Positions 1-9,948 of a DNA stretch of 64,000 nucleotides are shown here, piece after piece. This DNA comes from Bin87 sp965220095 (lineage in GTDB: Bacteria; Chloroflexota; Dehalococcoidia; Lucifugimonadales; UBA3495), in NCBI GenBank assembly GCA_965220095.1, contig OZ244805.1, forward strand, positions 310,001 through 374,000, written 5' to 3'. Position 1 is the first letter of the stretch, and every line of letters begins with the position of its first letter. The notes below the pieces were generated by a model, which saw nothing but the letters and a program-made list of their open reading frames with translations, did not search any database and was not told the origin of the DNA. The position numbers and the translations under genes are program-made.

Positions 1-1
1 G

Positions 2-665
2 CCAGCCTGGACCAGTCCAGAGTATCAGGGGAGCGGGCGTCCCCGCAAACCCAGGCTCAAGGGCGGGCAGCGGCGCACCATGGTGGAGCGCAGCGCTGAA
101 TTGCCGGAGGAGGCCTGGCGGGAGATTACGGTGGCAGAGGGAAGCCAGGGTCCCCGCAGCTACCAGTTCAGCGCCCAGCGGGTGCGGTCGACCAGTAAGC
201 GGAAGCCTGGCGAAATCCACTGGGCCGTCTACCGCCGGAACCGGGACGGCAGCGAGCCCCGCTACTACCTGTCCAACGCCCCGGAGGACACTTCCCTGGA
301 GACCCTGGCCTACGTGGGAGGGTCGCGGTGGCGCATTGAAACCGAGTTCGAGACGGAAAAAAGCGATGTGGGGCTGGATGAGTACGAGACCCGCACCTGG
401 GCGGGCTGGCATCATCACGTGGCCCTGTGCCTGCTGGGCGGAGCGTTTCTCCTGAGTCTGCAACAGGCTTGGGGGGAAAAAGATGCCCCGGATCACCCGG
501 CCGCAGGTTTACCGGGTGGTGCGAGAGATGCTGCCCCGGGAACGGTTCGGGCCGGCTGAGTTGCTGCGGTGGCTGGAGCAGACCCAAGAATGCAACGAAC
601 GGGCCAGACGCTCCCACGCCAAGCGGCGCGCCGCCCTTCGCGCATCCCCAAACATCCCTCCTTGA
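2..665 (+). pseudogene. IS701-family transposase, C-terminal part, frameshifted
   Basis: C-terminal half of a classic IS701-type DDE transposase; the N-terminal half lies beyond the left edge. The frame is open from base 2 and contains the RWRIE...K..VGLDEYETR block that carries the catalytic Glu of the family, followed by a GWHHHVAL helix. At the run of six G and five A (471-481) the frame breaks; the last 60 residues (MPRITRPQVYRVVREML...) continue in the next frame and stop at 663-665, inside the terminal repeat. The junction sequence GRPRKPRLKGG matches the interruption point of the second IS701 copy near 63.2 kb, so the two are relatives, not one element. The break could be decay, a homopolymer error, or recoding. 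Confidence 0.85.
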
Positions 666-679
666 ACCGTCGTTGTAAT
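665..679. repeat. IS701 right terminal inverted repeat
   Basis: AACCGTCGTTGTAAT is the exact reverse complement of the left end of the other IS701 copy (62370-62384), defining a 15-bp shared end. It overlaps the transposase stop codon. A related sequence, AACCGTCGTCGTAACG, lies near 5738 and may be a solitary remnant. Confidence 0.8.
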
Positions 680-687
680 ACTAGGGG

Positions 688-1211
688 ACATGGCCCAGCC
701 ACATCAGGGAGATCCAGCGCAGGCCACTGGCCTTGACCACCTGAGACCGACTGGAGCGCACCCCGTCGCGGTAGATGCCCAGGGATTTGATTTTAGGGCC
801 GCGGCGCCGTTCCAGGGTTTCCTGATTGGTACAGGGCTCGTATGCCGAAGACCAACGGACCATCGCCCTGGTTCAGGTGCTGGAGCAGCAGCACGAGCAG
901 GATGCGTGCCGCCTGGCGGGGCGACCACACCGCCCGATTGAGCACTTGATGATAACGGGCGTAGTTGCGGTGGTCGCTGAGTCCCATGACACGGAGCGCC
1001 GATGCCACGGTGCGTTGGCCGGGAGCCAGTATCGCGCCGACCAACAGGATTTGGGCTTTCAGCCAGGTCGGGTTGCGAAACAGCGTGGCGAAGGGATGGA
1101 GTACGGGTACAATCGCGTTGGGCAGGGTGAGCATTGCTTGGCCTTTTTCCAGGAGGGTCCGGCCAGCTTACCCTGTTCTTATAATTTATCTAGCTTTTGT
1201 GCAAAGTCCAG
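688..1211 (-). mobile_element. decayed fragment of element A (IS4/IS701-like), 5' half only
   Basis: Minus-strand relic of the element found five times elsewhere. The transposase start (1134, MLTLPNAIVPVLHPFATLF) and the outer end CTGGACTTTGCACAAAAGC (to 1211) are recognisable. Around 835 a small insertion replaces the GIDETLE catalytic block, breaking the frame (LVFGIRALYQSG in one frame, ETLERRRGPKIK in another). The copy stops at about 690, next to the IS701 end, so its 3' two thirds are gone. It is clearly more diverged than the five full copies, so it is an older insertion. Confidence 0.85.
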
Positions 1212-1334
1212 CTTTGAGCACATCCCTCGACACACCCTCGTGCGCAAGGGGATAATTCCCCAACGTGCATCCGCCTGGGCGACGAGCCACAGGACTCCCC
1301 GGCAGATGCAGATCTCGAACGGGTAGGTGCTACG

Positions 1335-4300
1335 ATGACGACGAGCGAAACGCGGCAAGACCAGGCCCCGGCTTCTTCCGTCCCGCAGGAGCTACTCGGC
1401 GCGGTGCGGTGGCGCTGCATCGGTCCGCCCCGGGGCGGGCGGGTGGTGGCGGTAACCGGCGACCCCGTCAATCCCTTCGTGTTTTACTTCGGCGCGTGCG
1501 CCGGCGGGGTATGGAAAACTACCGACGGCGGGACCTATTGGGAGAATGTTTCCGACGGTTACTTCAACACCGCCTCGGTGGGCGCCATCACCGTCGCCGG
1601 TTCCGACCCCAACGTGATTTACGCCGGCATGGGGGAGTCCTGTATCCGCGGAGACGTGACCTACGGGGACGGGGTGTACAGGTCCACTGACGGCGGTCAG
1701 ACCTGGACCAACATGGGCCTGTCCGATACCCGGCACATTGCTCGGGTGCGGGTACACCCCGCCAACCCGGACCTGGTGTACGTGGCGGCCCTGGGACACG
1801 CCTACGGCCCCAACGAGGAGCGGGGCGTATTCCGCTCCAGGGACGGAGGGAACACCTGGGAGCGGGTCCTGTTCCGCAGCGAGAACGCCGGGGCAGTGGA
1901 CCTGTCCCTGGACCCCAACAACCCCCCGCGTCCTCTACGCCTCCATCTGGGAGACCCGGCGCACACCCTGGAGCCTCATCAGCGGCGGTCCGGAAAGCGG
2001 TATCTTCAAGTCGGTGGACGGGGGTGACTCCTGGACCGAGATTACCGACAACCCCGGCTTGCCCGGCGGCCTCAAGGGACGCATCGGCGTCGCGGTATCC
2101 CCCGCCAAACCAGGGCGGGTGTGGGCCACCATCGAGGCCGAGGACTGCGGCCTGTACCGTTCCGACGACGGGGGAGATACCTGGGAGTTGGTCAGCGACG
2201 ACCGGGACCTGCAGGGGCGTCCCTGGTACTACCAGCACATCTTCGCTGACCCGCAGGACCCGGACACGGTGTGGATACTTAACTACCAGTGCTGGAAGTC
2301 CGGTGACGGGGGACGCAGCTTCAACCGGGTCACCACGCCACACGGCGACGACCACGACCTTTGGATTGACCCCAACAATCCGCTACGGATGATCGAGGGC
2401 AACGATGGCGGCGCCTGCGTCACCTTCAACGGCGGGGAGAGCTGGTCCAGCATCTACAACCAGCTCACGGCCCAGTTTTACCACCTGACCACCGACAACC
2501 AGTTTCCCCACCGGGTGTACGGAACCCAGCAGGACAACACCGCCATCAGCGTGCCTTCCCGCACCCACAAAGGGGCGATCCCCTGGGGCGATTGTTACGT
2601 CGTGGGAAACTCGGAAAGCGGCCACATCGCCGTTCATCCCCAGGACCCCAACGTTGTTATTTCCGGGGCCATTGGCAGCTCTGCCGGCGGCGGCAACCTG
2701 CTGCACTACGACCACGCGACCGGACAGGTGCGGATTATCACGGTGTGGCCGGAGCTGTACACCGGGTGGGGGGCCAAGGACATGAAGTACCGCTTCCAGT
2801 GGACCTATCCCATCATGTTCTCGCCCCACGACCCGCAGACCCTGTACGTGGCTGGCAACCTGGTGTTCCGTACCACCGACCTGGGCCACAGTTGGGAAGC
2901 CATCAGCCCTGACCTGACCCGCCACGACCCGGCCACCCTGGAACCCTCGGGTGGTCCCATAACCAAGGATACCTCCGGCGCCGAGGTCTACGCCACCATC
3001 TTCGCCTTCGTGGAATCTCCACACCAGCCGGGTGTCTTCTGGGCCGGATCCGACGACGGACTGGTACACCTGTCCCCAGACGGTGGGGCTACGTGGGACC
3101 TGGTGACGCCCGACGACCTGCCGGAGTGGACGCTCATTTGCATGATTGAGGTCTCCCCCCACGACCCGGCCACGGCCTATCTGGCATCCACTCGCTACAA
3201 GCTGGACGACACCCGTCCGATGCTCTACAAGACTACCGATTACGGCCAGACCTGGACATCGATAACCGCGGGTTTGCCTCAGGATGATTACACCCGGGTG
3301 GTGCGGGAAGACCCCACCCTTCCGGGCCTGCTGTACGCCGGCGCCGAGACCGGAGTGCATGTGTCTTTCGACCAGGGGGAATCCTGGCAGCCGCTACGGG
3401 CCAACCTTCCGGTGGTCCCGGTGTACGACCTGGCGATCAAGGACGACAACCTGATTGCCGCCACCCACGGGCGGTCTTTCTGGATTTTGGACGACCTGAG
3501 CCAACTGCGCCAGCTCACCCCATCCCTGGCGGAACAAGCCTGCGTCCTGTTGCAGCCCCGGGACACCTACCGGGTCCGGTCGCCCTTCCGGGAGCGGAAG
3601 CCCACCCTCGGCAAGATCTACCGCGCCGGTCTGGGTGCGGACGTCGCCTACAGCGAGACGCTGGGTAAGGGGGGCGAGACCGTGCGGAAGTTCTGGGATG
3701 CCGGGGAGAACCCGCCCGACGGGGTGATGATTCACTACTATCTGAAGGAGGCGCCAGCGGAGATAACCCTCAGCATCCTGGAAGAGGACGGGAGGATCAT
3801 ACGGAGCTTCTCCAGCAACCCCCGGGAGGCTGACGCGAATACCCCAGAACCCCGGGTGCCAGCCGAACCGGGAATGAACCGCTTCGTATGGAATATGCGC
3901 TATCCGCCGGCCCGCAAGGTGCCCGAAGACAAGAGCACCGAGGACTCTCTCGTCGGCCCCCTGGCATCGCCCGTCACTTACCGGGTGACGCTGCAAGTGG
4001 GCGACGACTCCCAGACCCAGACGTTCCACATAGTCAAAGACCCCCGGGTGGGGACTAGCCAGGAAGATCTGGATGCCCAGTTCCAATTCCTGATTCAGAT
4101 TCGCGACAAGGTGTCGGAGACACACGACGGCATCAACCAACTGCGCCGGGTCCGCCAGCAGTTAGACCAGTGGGTGGGTCGCGCCCAGGGGCATCCCTCG
4201 GCGGAGACGGTGGGCGACGCGGCGGAGTCGGTGAAGGGGAAGTTGAGGCAGATTGAAGACCGGCTAATCCAGTCGGCGTACCGGGGCGCCCGGGACCGGT

Positions 4301-4518
4301 TGGACCTACCGGTGCGGCTCAACCGCAAGCTGGCGGAACTCACCGCCGTTGTCGCCAACGCCGACTTTGCGCCTCCTCAGCAGGTCTATCAGGTCTTCGA
4401 CTACCTCTCCGCCGACATAGACCAACAACTGGTGGCGCTACAGCAAGTTATAGATCAAGACGTGGCCCAATTAGCCAACCTGGTGAGGGACCTGGACATA
4501 CCGGCCATTGCGACGTAA
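1335..4518 (+). CDS. BNR/VPS10-type beta-propeller (glycosyl-hydrolase-like) protein, one frameshift
   Basis: About 1,060 residues when the two frames are joined, the usual length for the WD40/YVTN/BNR-like (sortilin N-terminal) family. Repeated S/T-D-G-G-x-T/S-W Asp-box motifs (KTTDGGTYWE, RSTDGGQTWT, RSRDGGNTWE, KSVDGGDSWT, KTTDYGQTWT) mark a multi-bladed propeller in the first 620 residues. A beta-rich linker and a helical C-terminal region follow (about 850-1060), as in family members. The frame changes at a run of six C (1922-1927): removing one C joins DPNNP to RVLYASIWE seamlessly. That makes a sequencing indel as likely as a real mutation. No clear signal peptide is seen at this start; the substrate is unknown. 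It stands alone, between IS debris and a minus-strand gene. Confidence 0.85.
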
Positions 4519-4537
4519 TTACGAGTCCGACGGTCAA

Positions 4538-4870
4538 TCAGTCGTTCAGCAGGACGTAGACCGCGGCCGATGGGGTCAGGTCGTTGTGCGAATGGCCCTT
4601 GCCGGTGACGTCCTCCATCAGCCGGATATCCCCGGCCCGCAGCACCCGTTTCGCGCCGTCGCTGGCCCCGGTCTCCACCTCGCGGGACAGGTGGATGATC
4701 AGCCTGCGCTCGGGCAGGGGATTAAAGTCCCTGTGGCGCGACCCGTCAAACTCCTGCACCCGCACCTCCGACACATTGATCAGCGCCCCCAGCTCCGGGT
4801 GCTCCTCGAGATTCAGGTCCTCGATGTGGCTCTCGCCGTCGGCGTCCGAAAATACCCGATATATTGCCAT
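4538..4870 (-). CDS. small cupin-like protein
   Basis: 110 residues, acidic. The start MAIYRVFSDADGE opens a short beta-rich protein, and the C-terminal block RAGDIRLMEDVTGKGHSHND resembles the second cupin motif (G-D-x(n)-P/E-x-G-x-H), so a small metal-binding beta barrel is plausible. It converges on the BNR gene, leaving 19 bp between stop codons. The enzyme activity, if any, cannot be told from sequence. Alternative: a non-catalytic cupin-fold protein. Confidence 0.7.
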   Translation of the reverse strand: MAIYRVFSDADGESHIEDLNLEEHPELGALINVSEVRVQEFDGSRHRDFNPLPERRLIIHLSREVETGASDGAKRVLRAGDIRLMEDVTGKGHSHNDLTPSAAVYVLLND

Positions 4871-5785
4871 TTTGCCCCCTGGTACATTCGTGGAATATCG
4901 CTGCTCGTTCGCGCGACTCTGGCACTACCATTATCGTCACAACGCTTTCTATTCTCGCAAACCGAACGACGTCGGGTTGCGCCATCGTAACTGGAGGTTC
5001 CGCAACGTTATCGCCGGTCGGGTAACGCCGTGATTATCCCACGATCCTGGCATGCGGCAACCAGCTTGCGAATGGGCGATCCGTACTGTTTGCCACAGCC
5101 AGCGCGTGATTTGGCGTGCGAACCGGTCAATGTCCCCAACACCGAAAAACTGACCGCAACCTGGGGTTGAGCACTTGAGATACAGCGGCGGGAAGTCGGT
5201 CCGCAATCCTGTTGCTACCACGCAGGTTCAGCGCTGATCTCGTCTAACCCCGTGTGTTATGGCCGAAGGTGGAGACAGTCGTACTGCCCGCCTGCCTCAC
5301 TATATCCCCGCCGATTACGATTATAACTGCGCTATTTACGACGAAGACGCGGTTGCCATGACGGTCGCCTCAACCAGGAAGCCGACGTTTCTTCAGCAAG
5401 CCCGATGAGCCGCGGTGCAGAAGGCCGCGCCCGAGGGCGTGTCCGATCGGAAGATGGTCAGGGAGCCGGGTATGCGCAGGGACACGGTAAGGAGATCCAT
5501 CGATGCTGAGTGTCCGCCGACGCGGGGGTTGCCGGCGACCTCACCAATGGCCCACTTTACCGCCGCCAAGTACATGGCAAGCGCCCGCCGGCCGGCGGGC
5601 GGGAAGAACACCTGCTAGAGGTACCGCTCGGCTAGGACGCAATTGCCCTGCGAGGAGCTGCGTTTTCGTCGTCCTGGGCCATCAAGATTTGGCATGATTC
5701 ATGCTGCAAACTCAGGACTGAACAAATCCTTCGCGGAACCGTCGTCGTAACGAGTGCCACAGATCCAAAGAGGTACGCATCTAAT
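4871..5785. other. intergenic stretch with no clear gene
   Basis: About 900 bp without a recognised gene. A 49-codon frame at 5259-5408 (+; MAEGGDSRTARLPHYIPADY...) looks protein-like but lacks a ribosome site and homologue I know. At 5550-5575 a 20-bp sequence (minus strand GGCGGCGGTAAAGTGGGCCA) matches the IS21-end remnant at 35.03 kb, so old IS debris is likely. AACCGTCGTCGTAACG near 5738 resembles the IS701 end. Confidence 0.4.
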
Positions 5786-7330
5786 ATGACCAATATTGCC
5801 CGCAAAACCCGGCTCGTCGGTCCCGCTCTGATCACCCTCGTCCTCCTCGGGCTGACCGCTGCGGCCTGTTTCTCCGATCCGTCTGCGGCCTCCCCGGACG
5901 CGCCGTCGGCAATCAGCCAAGCCAGGGAGGCGGTTTCGGAACCCACAGTCGTACTCACCAAACCGCCGGCGCCGCCGACTCCCACCCTGGCGCCAACGTC
6001 GCGGCCCACCGTTGCCTCTCTCACGTCCGTACCCACCAATTCACTGGTGCCGCCGACTCTTACCCTGGCGCCGCCGCCGCAGCCCACCGTCGCCTCTCCC
6101 ACTGCAACACCCACCGTTGTGCCGGAGATGGCGCCCGCGGACGGGGAGCAGCCCTCCACCGAAAGCGCGGCCATTTTTGGCGACCTAGCCCTGCTGGAAG
6201 AACGGGCTTTCAGCTACCTGAGCGAAATGTCGGAGGACTTGGGAGTCAGGACCAGCGGCACCGACCTGGAGCACGCGGCCGCCCAGTTCCTGGTGGGACG
6301 TCTGGAGGAATTGGGATACAGCCCCGAAGTCCAGGAATTTTCCTGGGACTCGCCCACGGCCAGCCTTGACCTTGCCAGCCTCGAACCGGGCAGCCTGGAC
6401 GCCAACACTCTGACCGGCACCGCCGGCGGCCAGGCGACGGCACCGCTGGTGCTGGTGGGCCTGGCCAAGCCGGAGGACATTCCCGCCGAGGGTCTGGACG
6501 GCAAAATAGTCCTGATTGAGCGGGGCGAAATCACCTTTGGCAGCAAGGTGGCCCGAGTGCATGACGCCGGCGCCGTGGCCGCCATCATCTACAACAACGA
6601 GCAGGGCAACTTCCGGGGCACCCTGGGCGGCAGAAGCCGCATACCGGCCATTTCCCTGTCCCAAATCGACGGGCGCAAACTCAAGGAGTTCATGGACCGT
6701 GGCGAGCCAGTGGAGGCCACCGTTGCCGTCCGGGACAACACCGTTCTCTCCCGCAACGTAATTGGCGAACTGCCCGGCGCCGGCGAGGGCGTCATCGTGA
6801 TCGGCGCCCACTACGACACGGTGCCCGACTCCATAGGCGCCTCCGACAACTCCTCGGGCGTGGGCGCCCTGCTGGCGATGGCAGAACGGCTGGAGGGCCG
6901 CTCCTTCTCCCTGCACTTTGTGGCCTTTGGTTCCGAGGAAACGGGGCTGCACGGCAGCGAGTATTACGTGGAAAGCCTTTCGTCCGAGGAACTGGAGGAT
7001 ATTTACCTGATGATAAACGTGGACTCGGTCGGTTCCGGCAACCGCCTGGCGGTTTCGGGCGACCGCTGGGTGGTCGGCCACGTCAAGGAAGTCGCAACCA
7101 GGCAAGGCATTTCGCTGGAAGTGAGCGCCCGGGCCGAAATGGGCAGTGACCACGCCAACTTCCGCGATGCCTGGGTGCCAACAGTCTTTTTCCGGTCCAA
7201 CGACCTGTCCCGCATCAACACCCCCGCCGACACCATGGAACACATCAACCGTGTCCTGCTGGGCGACGTTGCCGCCCTGGCACTGGACCTGCTGGAAAAC
7301 GTGCACACCCTGCCCGGCTACGGGCATTAA
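5786..7330 (+). CDS. secreted M28-family zinc aminopeptidase lipoprotein with PA domain
   Basis: 514 residues. The N-terminus is a lipoprotein signal (MTNIARK...LVLLGLTAAAC, lipobox LTAAAC), then a Pro/Thr-rich linker (about 50-110) spanning the cell envelope. A protease-associated (PA) domain occupies about 195-310 (LVLVGLAKPEDIP...GGRSRIPAISLSQIDG). The M28 catalytic domain follows, with metal ligands and catalytic residues visible in GAHYDTVPDS, GASDNSSGVGALL, FGSEETGLHGS, MINVDSVGSG and GSDHANF. All expected zinc-site residues are present, so it should be active outside the cell, releasing amino acids from peptides. With the two dipeptide transporters of this window it fits a peptide-scavenging lifestyle. 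It appears monocistronic. Confidence 0.92.
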   Translation: MTNIARKTRLVGPALITLVLLGLTAAACFSDPSAASPDAPSAISQAREAVSEPTVVLTKPPAPPTPTLAPTSRPTVASLTSVPTNSLVPPTLTLAPPPQPTVASPTATPTVVPEMAPADGEQPSTESAAIFGDLALLEERAFSYLSEMSEDLGVRTSGTDLEHAAAQFLVGRLEELGYSPEVQEFSWDSPTASLDLASLEPGSLDANTLTGTAGGQATAPLVLVGLAKPEDIPAEGLDGKIVLIERGEITFGSKVARVHDAGAVAAIIYNNEQGNFRGTLGGRSRIPAISLSQIDGRKLKEFMDRGEPVEATVAVRDNTVLSRNVIGELPGAGEGVIVIGAHYDTVPDSIGASDNSSGVGALLAMAERLEGRSFSLHFVAFGSEETGLHGSEYYVESLSSEELEDIYLMINVDSVGSGNRLAVSGDRWVVGHVKEVATRQGISLEVSARAEMGSDHANFRDAWVPTVFFRSNDLSRINTPADTMEHINRVLLGDVAALALDLLENVHTLPGYGH

Positions 7331-7351
7331 CCCCTCATGCTCGTCTTACCA

Positions 7352-7390
7352 CAGGGGCACCGATGTAGGCAGATAAGCTCGGTGCCTCTG
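7352..7390 (+). terminator. hairpin downstream of the M28 peptidase gene
   Basis: Twelve-bp stem CAGGGGCACCGA / TCGGTGCCTCTG with one G-T pair and a 15-nt loop, 21 bp after the peptidase stop. No T-tract follows, so it is only terminator-like. The next stretch to about 7700 holds no recognisable gene. Confidence 0.45.
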
Positions 7391-7621
7391 TCAGGATAAT
7401 CGCGTCTTGGATTACGCTGTTTGCCCTGATTTGCAGGGATGCCACATTGAGCTTGCGGAAGGGTCTGGAATCCTGTCGAAAGACCCAGACCTTCAGAATG
7501 ACCCGCAGTCAAGAAAATTAGATTCTTCGGCTGCGCATTGGGAAGTCATCCCGATAAGACGCGATCGCCTTGGGGTCATTGACGCCATACGATCGGAATT
7601 GATGGCATTTGTAACGACCTA

Positions 7622-8101
7622 ATGGTTCGCCCCGGGACCACGCGTTTGCCTCCCGAATTTTCGGTAGCATTCTATTTGCGGCAATTACTTCCTAAAAGTA
7701 ACGTTTTGTTGAGGCAATGCGCCCTGATCGCCTCCTTCGGCAGTCCCGGCCGAGGGCCCGGCGAGTTCTTGGTGCCCCACAGCATCCGCGTGTCCGTCGA
7801 CGGCCGGGTCTACGTGGCGGACCGGGAGAACAACCGCGTGCAGGTGTTCACCGTCGACGGCGACTTCGTGGACCAGTGGACCGACTTCAAGTGTCCCATG
7901 GGCGTGCACATCGATGCGGAGCAGAGGGTTTACGTTACCGACCAGGTGCCGCGCATCAGCATTTTGACTTTGGATGGTGAACTCCTGGCCCGGGGCAGGA
8001 CCTTCGAATACGCCCACCAGGTTTACACCGACTCCCAGGGCAACATTTATGGCGCCGACACCTCTAACCAGCGCGTGCAGAAGCTGGTTCGGGTAAGGTA
8101 A
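7622..8101 (+). pseudogene. NHL-repeat propeller protein, C-terminal fragment
   Basis: From residue 31 (ALIASFGSPGRGPGEF) the sequence shows NHL blades: PHSIRVSVDGRVYVADREN, MGVHIDAEQRVYVTDQ, HQVYTDSQGNIYGADTSNQR. Members of this family (peptidyl-alpha-hydroxyglycine lyase-like propellers) are normally around 300 residues with six blades; only about three remain here. The first 30 codons have no NHL character, so the 5' part is lost and the open frame is probably an accident. It lies 48 bp upstream of the LLM oxidoreductase on the same strand, and the two may once have been cotranscribed. Confidence 0.7.
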
Positions 8102-8149
8102 TCGCTACGGCAGGCATCTGGTACACGAACCTAAGAGAGGAGGCCTGGC

Positions 8150-9286
8150 ATGCGATTCGCGGCATTCACCACCGTGGCGGCCTCGGCCGGCGAAGCCACC
8201 GATTCGGCAGGTCTGCTGGACAACCTGCGGCAGCAGACCATCCTGGCGGAAGAGCTCGGCTTCGAGGCCATATGGCTGGGCGAGCATCACTTCACCCCGT
8301 TCGGCGTGGGCGATCTCCCCAATCCGATACTGCTGGGCGCGGACCTAGCCGCCCGCACCTCCAGAATCCGCATCGGCCAGATGGCGAATATCGCCACCTG
8401 GTGGCATCCGATCCGGCTCGCCGAGGACCTGGCTATACTGGACAACATGAGCGGAGGCCGCCTCGAAGTAGGCTTTGGACGCGGCATCTGGCCATACGAG
8501 GGGCCGCAGTTTCACCCCAACGCGGACCCCCGCAAGGACATGGAGAACCGGGAGCTGTTCCAGGAAACGGTCGAGATAGTCTGCAAGATCTGGTCCAACG
8601 AGTATTTTGCCCACCAGGGATCCAACTACACCTTTCCCGCTCCGGACACTGCTTTCTCTCACCCGTCGCTTGCCGCTGATCCAGCGTGGCAGGACGGCAA
8701 CCGCGTGACCAAGCTGCGCGTTACTCCTCGACCTTACCAAAATCCTCATCCTCCCCCCTGGATGACGGTGTTCACCGACCGGTCGGTGACTACCGCCGCC
8801 GAGATGGGGCTGAAAGCCTGCTATTGGCAGCCGCCTCCACTTAGAATCCGGCAACGCATGGAACTCTACGCCGAGGTCCGTACCAACCTGGAGGGCCGCC
8901 CGTTCAGATTGGGCGAAGACCAGGCGGTCATGCGATCCACCTACGTCGCCCCGTCAATGGAAGAAGCCCGCAGGGATGCCGAGAGCGGCATCATGTCGGC
9001 GTTCATATTCAACGACCCCTTCCGCGGGCGACAGGTGTTCACCAATCCCGGCGAAGATCTCGACCCGGAGGTCAAACTGGACTGGGACTTCCTGGAGCCC
9101 CGAACATTGTTGGTGGGCTCGCCGGACAACGTCGCGGAGAAAATCCAGGAACTGCAGGAAGTATGCAACCTGGGCTATCTCCTCGTGGAGTTCGCCCATT
9201 CCGGCATACCGCAGCGCAAGATACTGCGCAACCTGGAGAATTCTGCCACGAAGCTAGGCTTTACGCATAATTTAGAAAAAGTATAA
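8150..9286 (+). CDS. LLM-class flavin-dependent oxidoreductase (bacterial luciferase-like), C-terminus replaced by IS end
   Basis: 378 codons with a strong ribosome site (GAGAGGAGG) upstream of ATG. The TIM-barrel luciferase-like signature is seen in ILAEELGFEAIWLGEHHF, TSRIRIGQMANIATWWHPIR and GRLEVGFGRGIWPYEG. These enzymes use FMNH2 or F420H2 to oxidise small substrates; which one is not evident. The last ten residues (LGFTHNLEKV) are encoded by the left end of element A copy 1, inserted at 9254. About 368 native residues remain, so most of the fold is kept and it may still function. Nothing of the lost 3' end is found across the IS. Confidence 0.88.
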   Translation: MRFAAFTTVAASAGEATDSAGLLDNLRQQTILAEELGFEAIWLGEHHFTPFGVGDLPNPILLGADLAARTSRIRIGQMANIATWWHPIRLAEDLAILDNMSGGRLEVGFGRGIWPYEGPQFHPNADPRKDMENRELFQETVEIVCKIWSNEYFAHQGSNYTFPAPDTAFSHPSLAADPAWQDGNRVTKLRVTPRPYQNPHPPPWMTVFTDRSVTTAAEMGLKACYWQPPPLRIRQRMELYAEVRTNLEGRPFRLGEDQAVMRSTYVAPSMEEARRDAESGIMSAFIFNDPFRGRQVFTNPGEDLDPEVKLDWDFLEPRTLLVGSPDNVAEKIQELQEVCNLGYLLVEFAHSGIPQRKILRNLENSATKLGFTHNLEKV

Positions 9287-9332
9287 AGACAGGGTAAGCT
9301 GGCCTGACCAAAATCTCACTAAAGGCCCAGCT

Positions 9333-9905
9333 ATGCTTACCCTGCCCAATGCCATTGTATCGATACTCATTCCCTTCGCAACGCTGTTTACCAACCCGAC
9401 CTGGCGGAAAGCCCAGGTACTGCTGGTGGGCGCGATCCTGACCCCGGGTCAGCGCACCGTCGCCGCGGCCCTGCGGGTCATGGGCCGCAGCGATCACCGC
9501 GATTACGCCCGCTACCATGAGGTGCTCAACCGGGCGGTGTGGTCGCCCCGTGCAGCGGCGCGCATCCTCTTGGTGTTGCTGCTCCAGCACCTTGATGGTG
9601 GGGATGGCCCCTTGGTCTTCGGCATCGACGAAACCCTGGAACGGCGTCGCGGCGCCAAGATCAAAGGTCGGGGCATCTACCGCGACGCGGTGCGTTCCAG
9701 CCGGAGCCAACTGGTCAAGGCCAGCGGCCTGCGCTGGATCTCCCTGATGTGGCTGGGCCACGTGCCTTGGGCCGGACGCCATTGGGCCCTGCCGGCGCTC
9801 ACCGTGCTGGCGCCATCGACCCGGTACTACCAACAGCAGGGACGTCGGCACAAGAAGCTCACCGACTGGGCGCGACAGATGATCCTGCAACCCCGCTCAT
9901 GGTGA
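9333..9905 (+). CDS. element A transposase, N-terminal frame (copy 1)
   Basis: 190 residues. Holds the N-terminal helical region (MLTLPNAIVSILIPFATLF) and the first catalytic Asp (FGIDETLERRRG), ending WARQMILQPRSW at a TGA inside a 22-nt insertion (9897-9918). The remaining catalytic residues are in the following frame, so this half alone cannot transpose. The intact relative at 30.3-31.7 kb (A-prime) reads straight through the same point. Confidence 0.85.
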   Translation: MLTLPNAIVSILIPFATLFTNPTWRKAQVLLVGAILTPGQRTVAAALRVMGRSDHRDYARYHEVLNRAVWSPRAAARILLVLLLQHLDGGDGPLVFGIDETLERRRGAKIKGRGIYRDAVRSSRSQLVKASGLRWISLMWLGHVPWAGRHWALPALTVLAPSTRYYQQQGRRHKKLTDWARQMILQPRSW

Positions 9906-9918
9906 GCCTGCCGAACCA
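9897..9918 (+). repeat. 22-nt REP-like insertion splitting the transposase
   Basis: The bases from TCATGG to GAACCA sit between two CGC triplets. Deleting exactly these 22 nt gives a continuous reading ...MILQPRRWLPQRPLALVGDN, aligning residue for residue with A-prime (...CLRRWLPDRDLVVVADGG). The core TGGTTCGGCAGGCTCACCA (reverse strand) is an imperfect palindrome and resembles, from memory, intergenic REP-type repeats common in environmental genomes. Identical insertions are at 27944-27965, 36491-36512, 55936-55957 and 63844-63865. Confidence 0.8.
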
Positions 9919-9948
9919 CGCTGGCTGCCCCAACGTCCACTGGCGCTG

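Noticed and set aside
4949..5221. A 90-codon minus-strand frame in the gap before the M28 gene
   Set aside because: No ribosome site and no domain; overlapping frames on the other strand are equally open.
9261..9890. A 209-codon open frame antisense to the element A transposase, present in several copies
   Set aside because: Antisense shadow of the transposase N-terminal frame; conserved only because the element is conserved.
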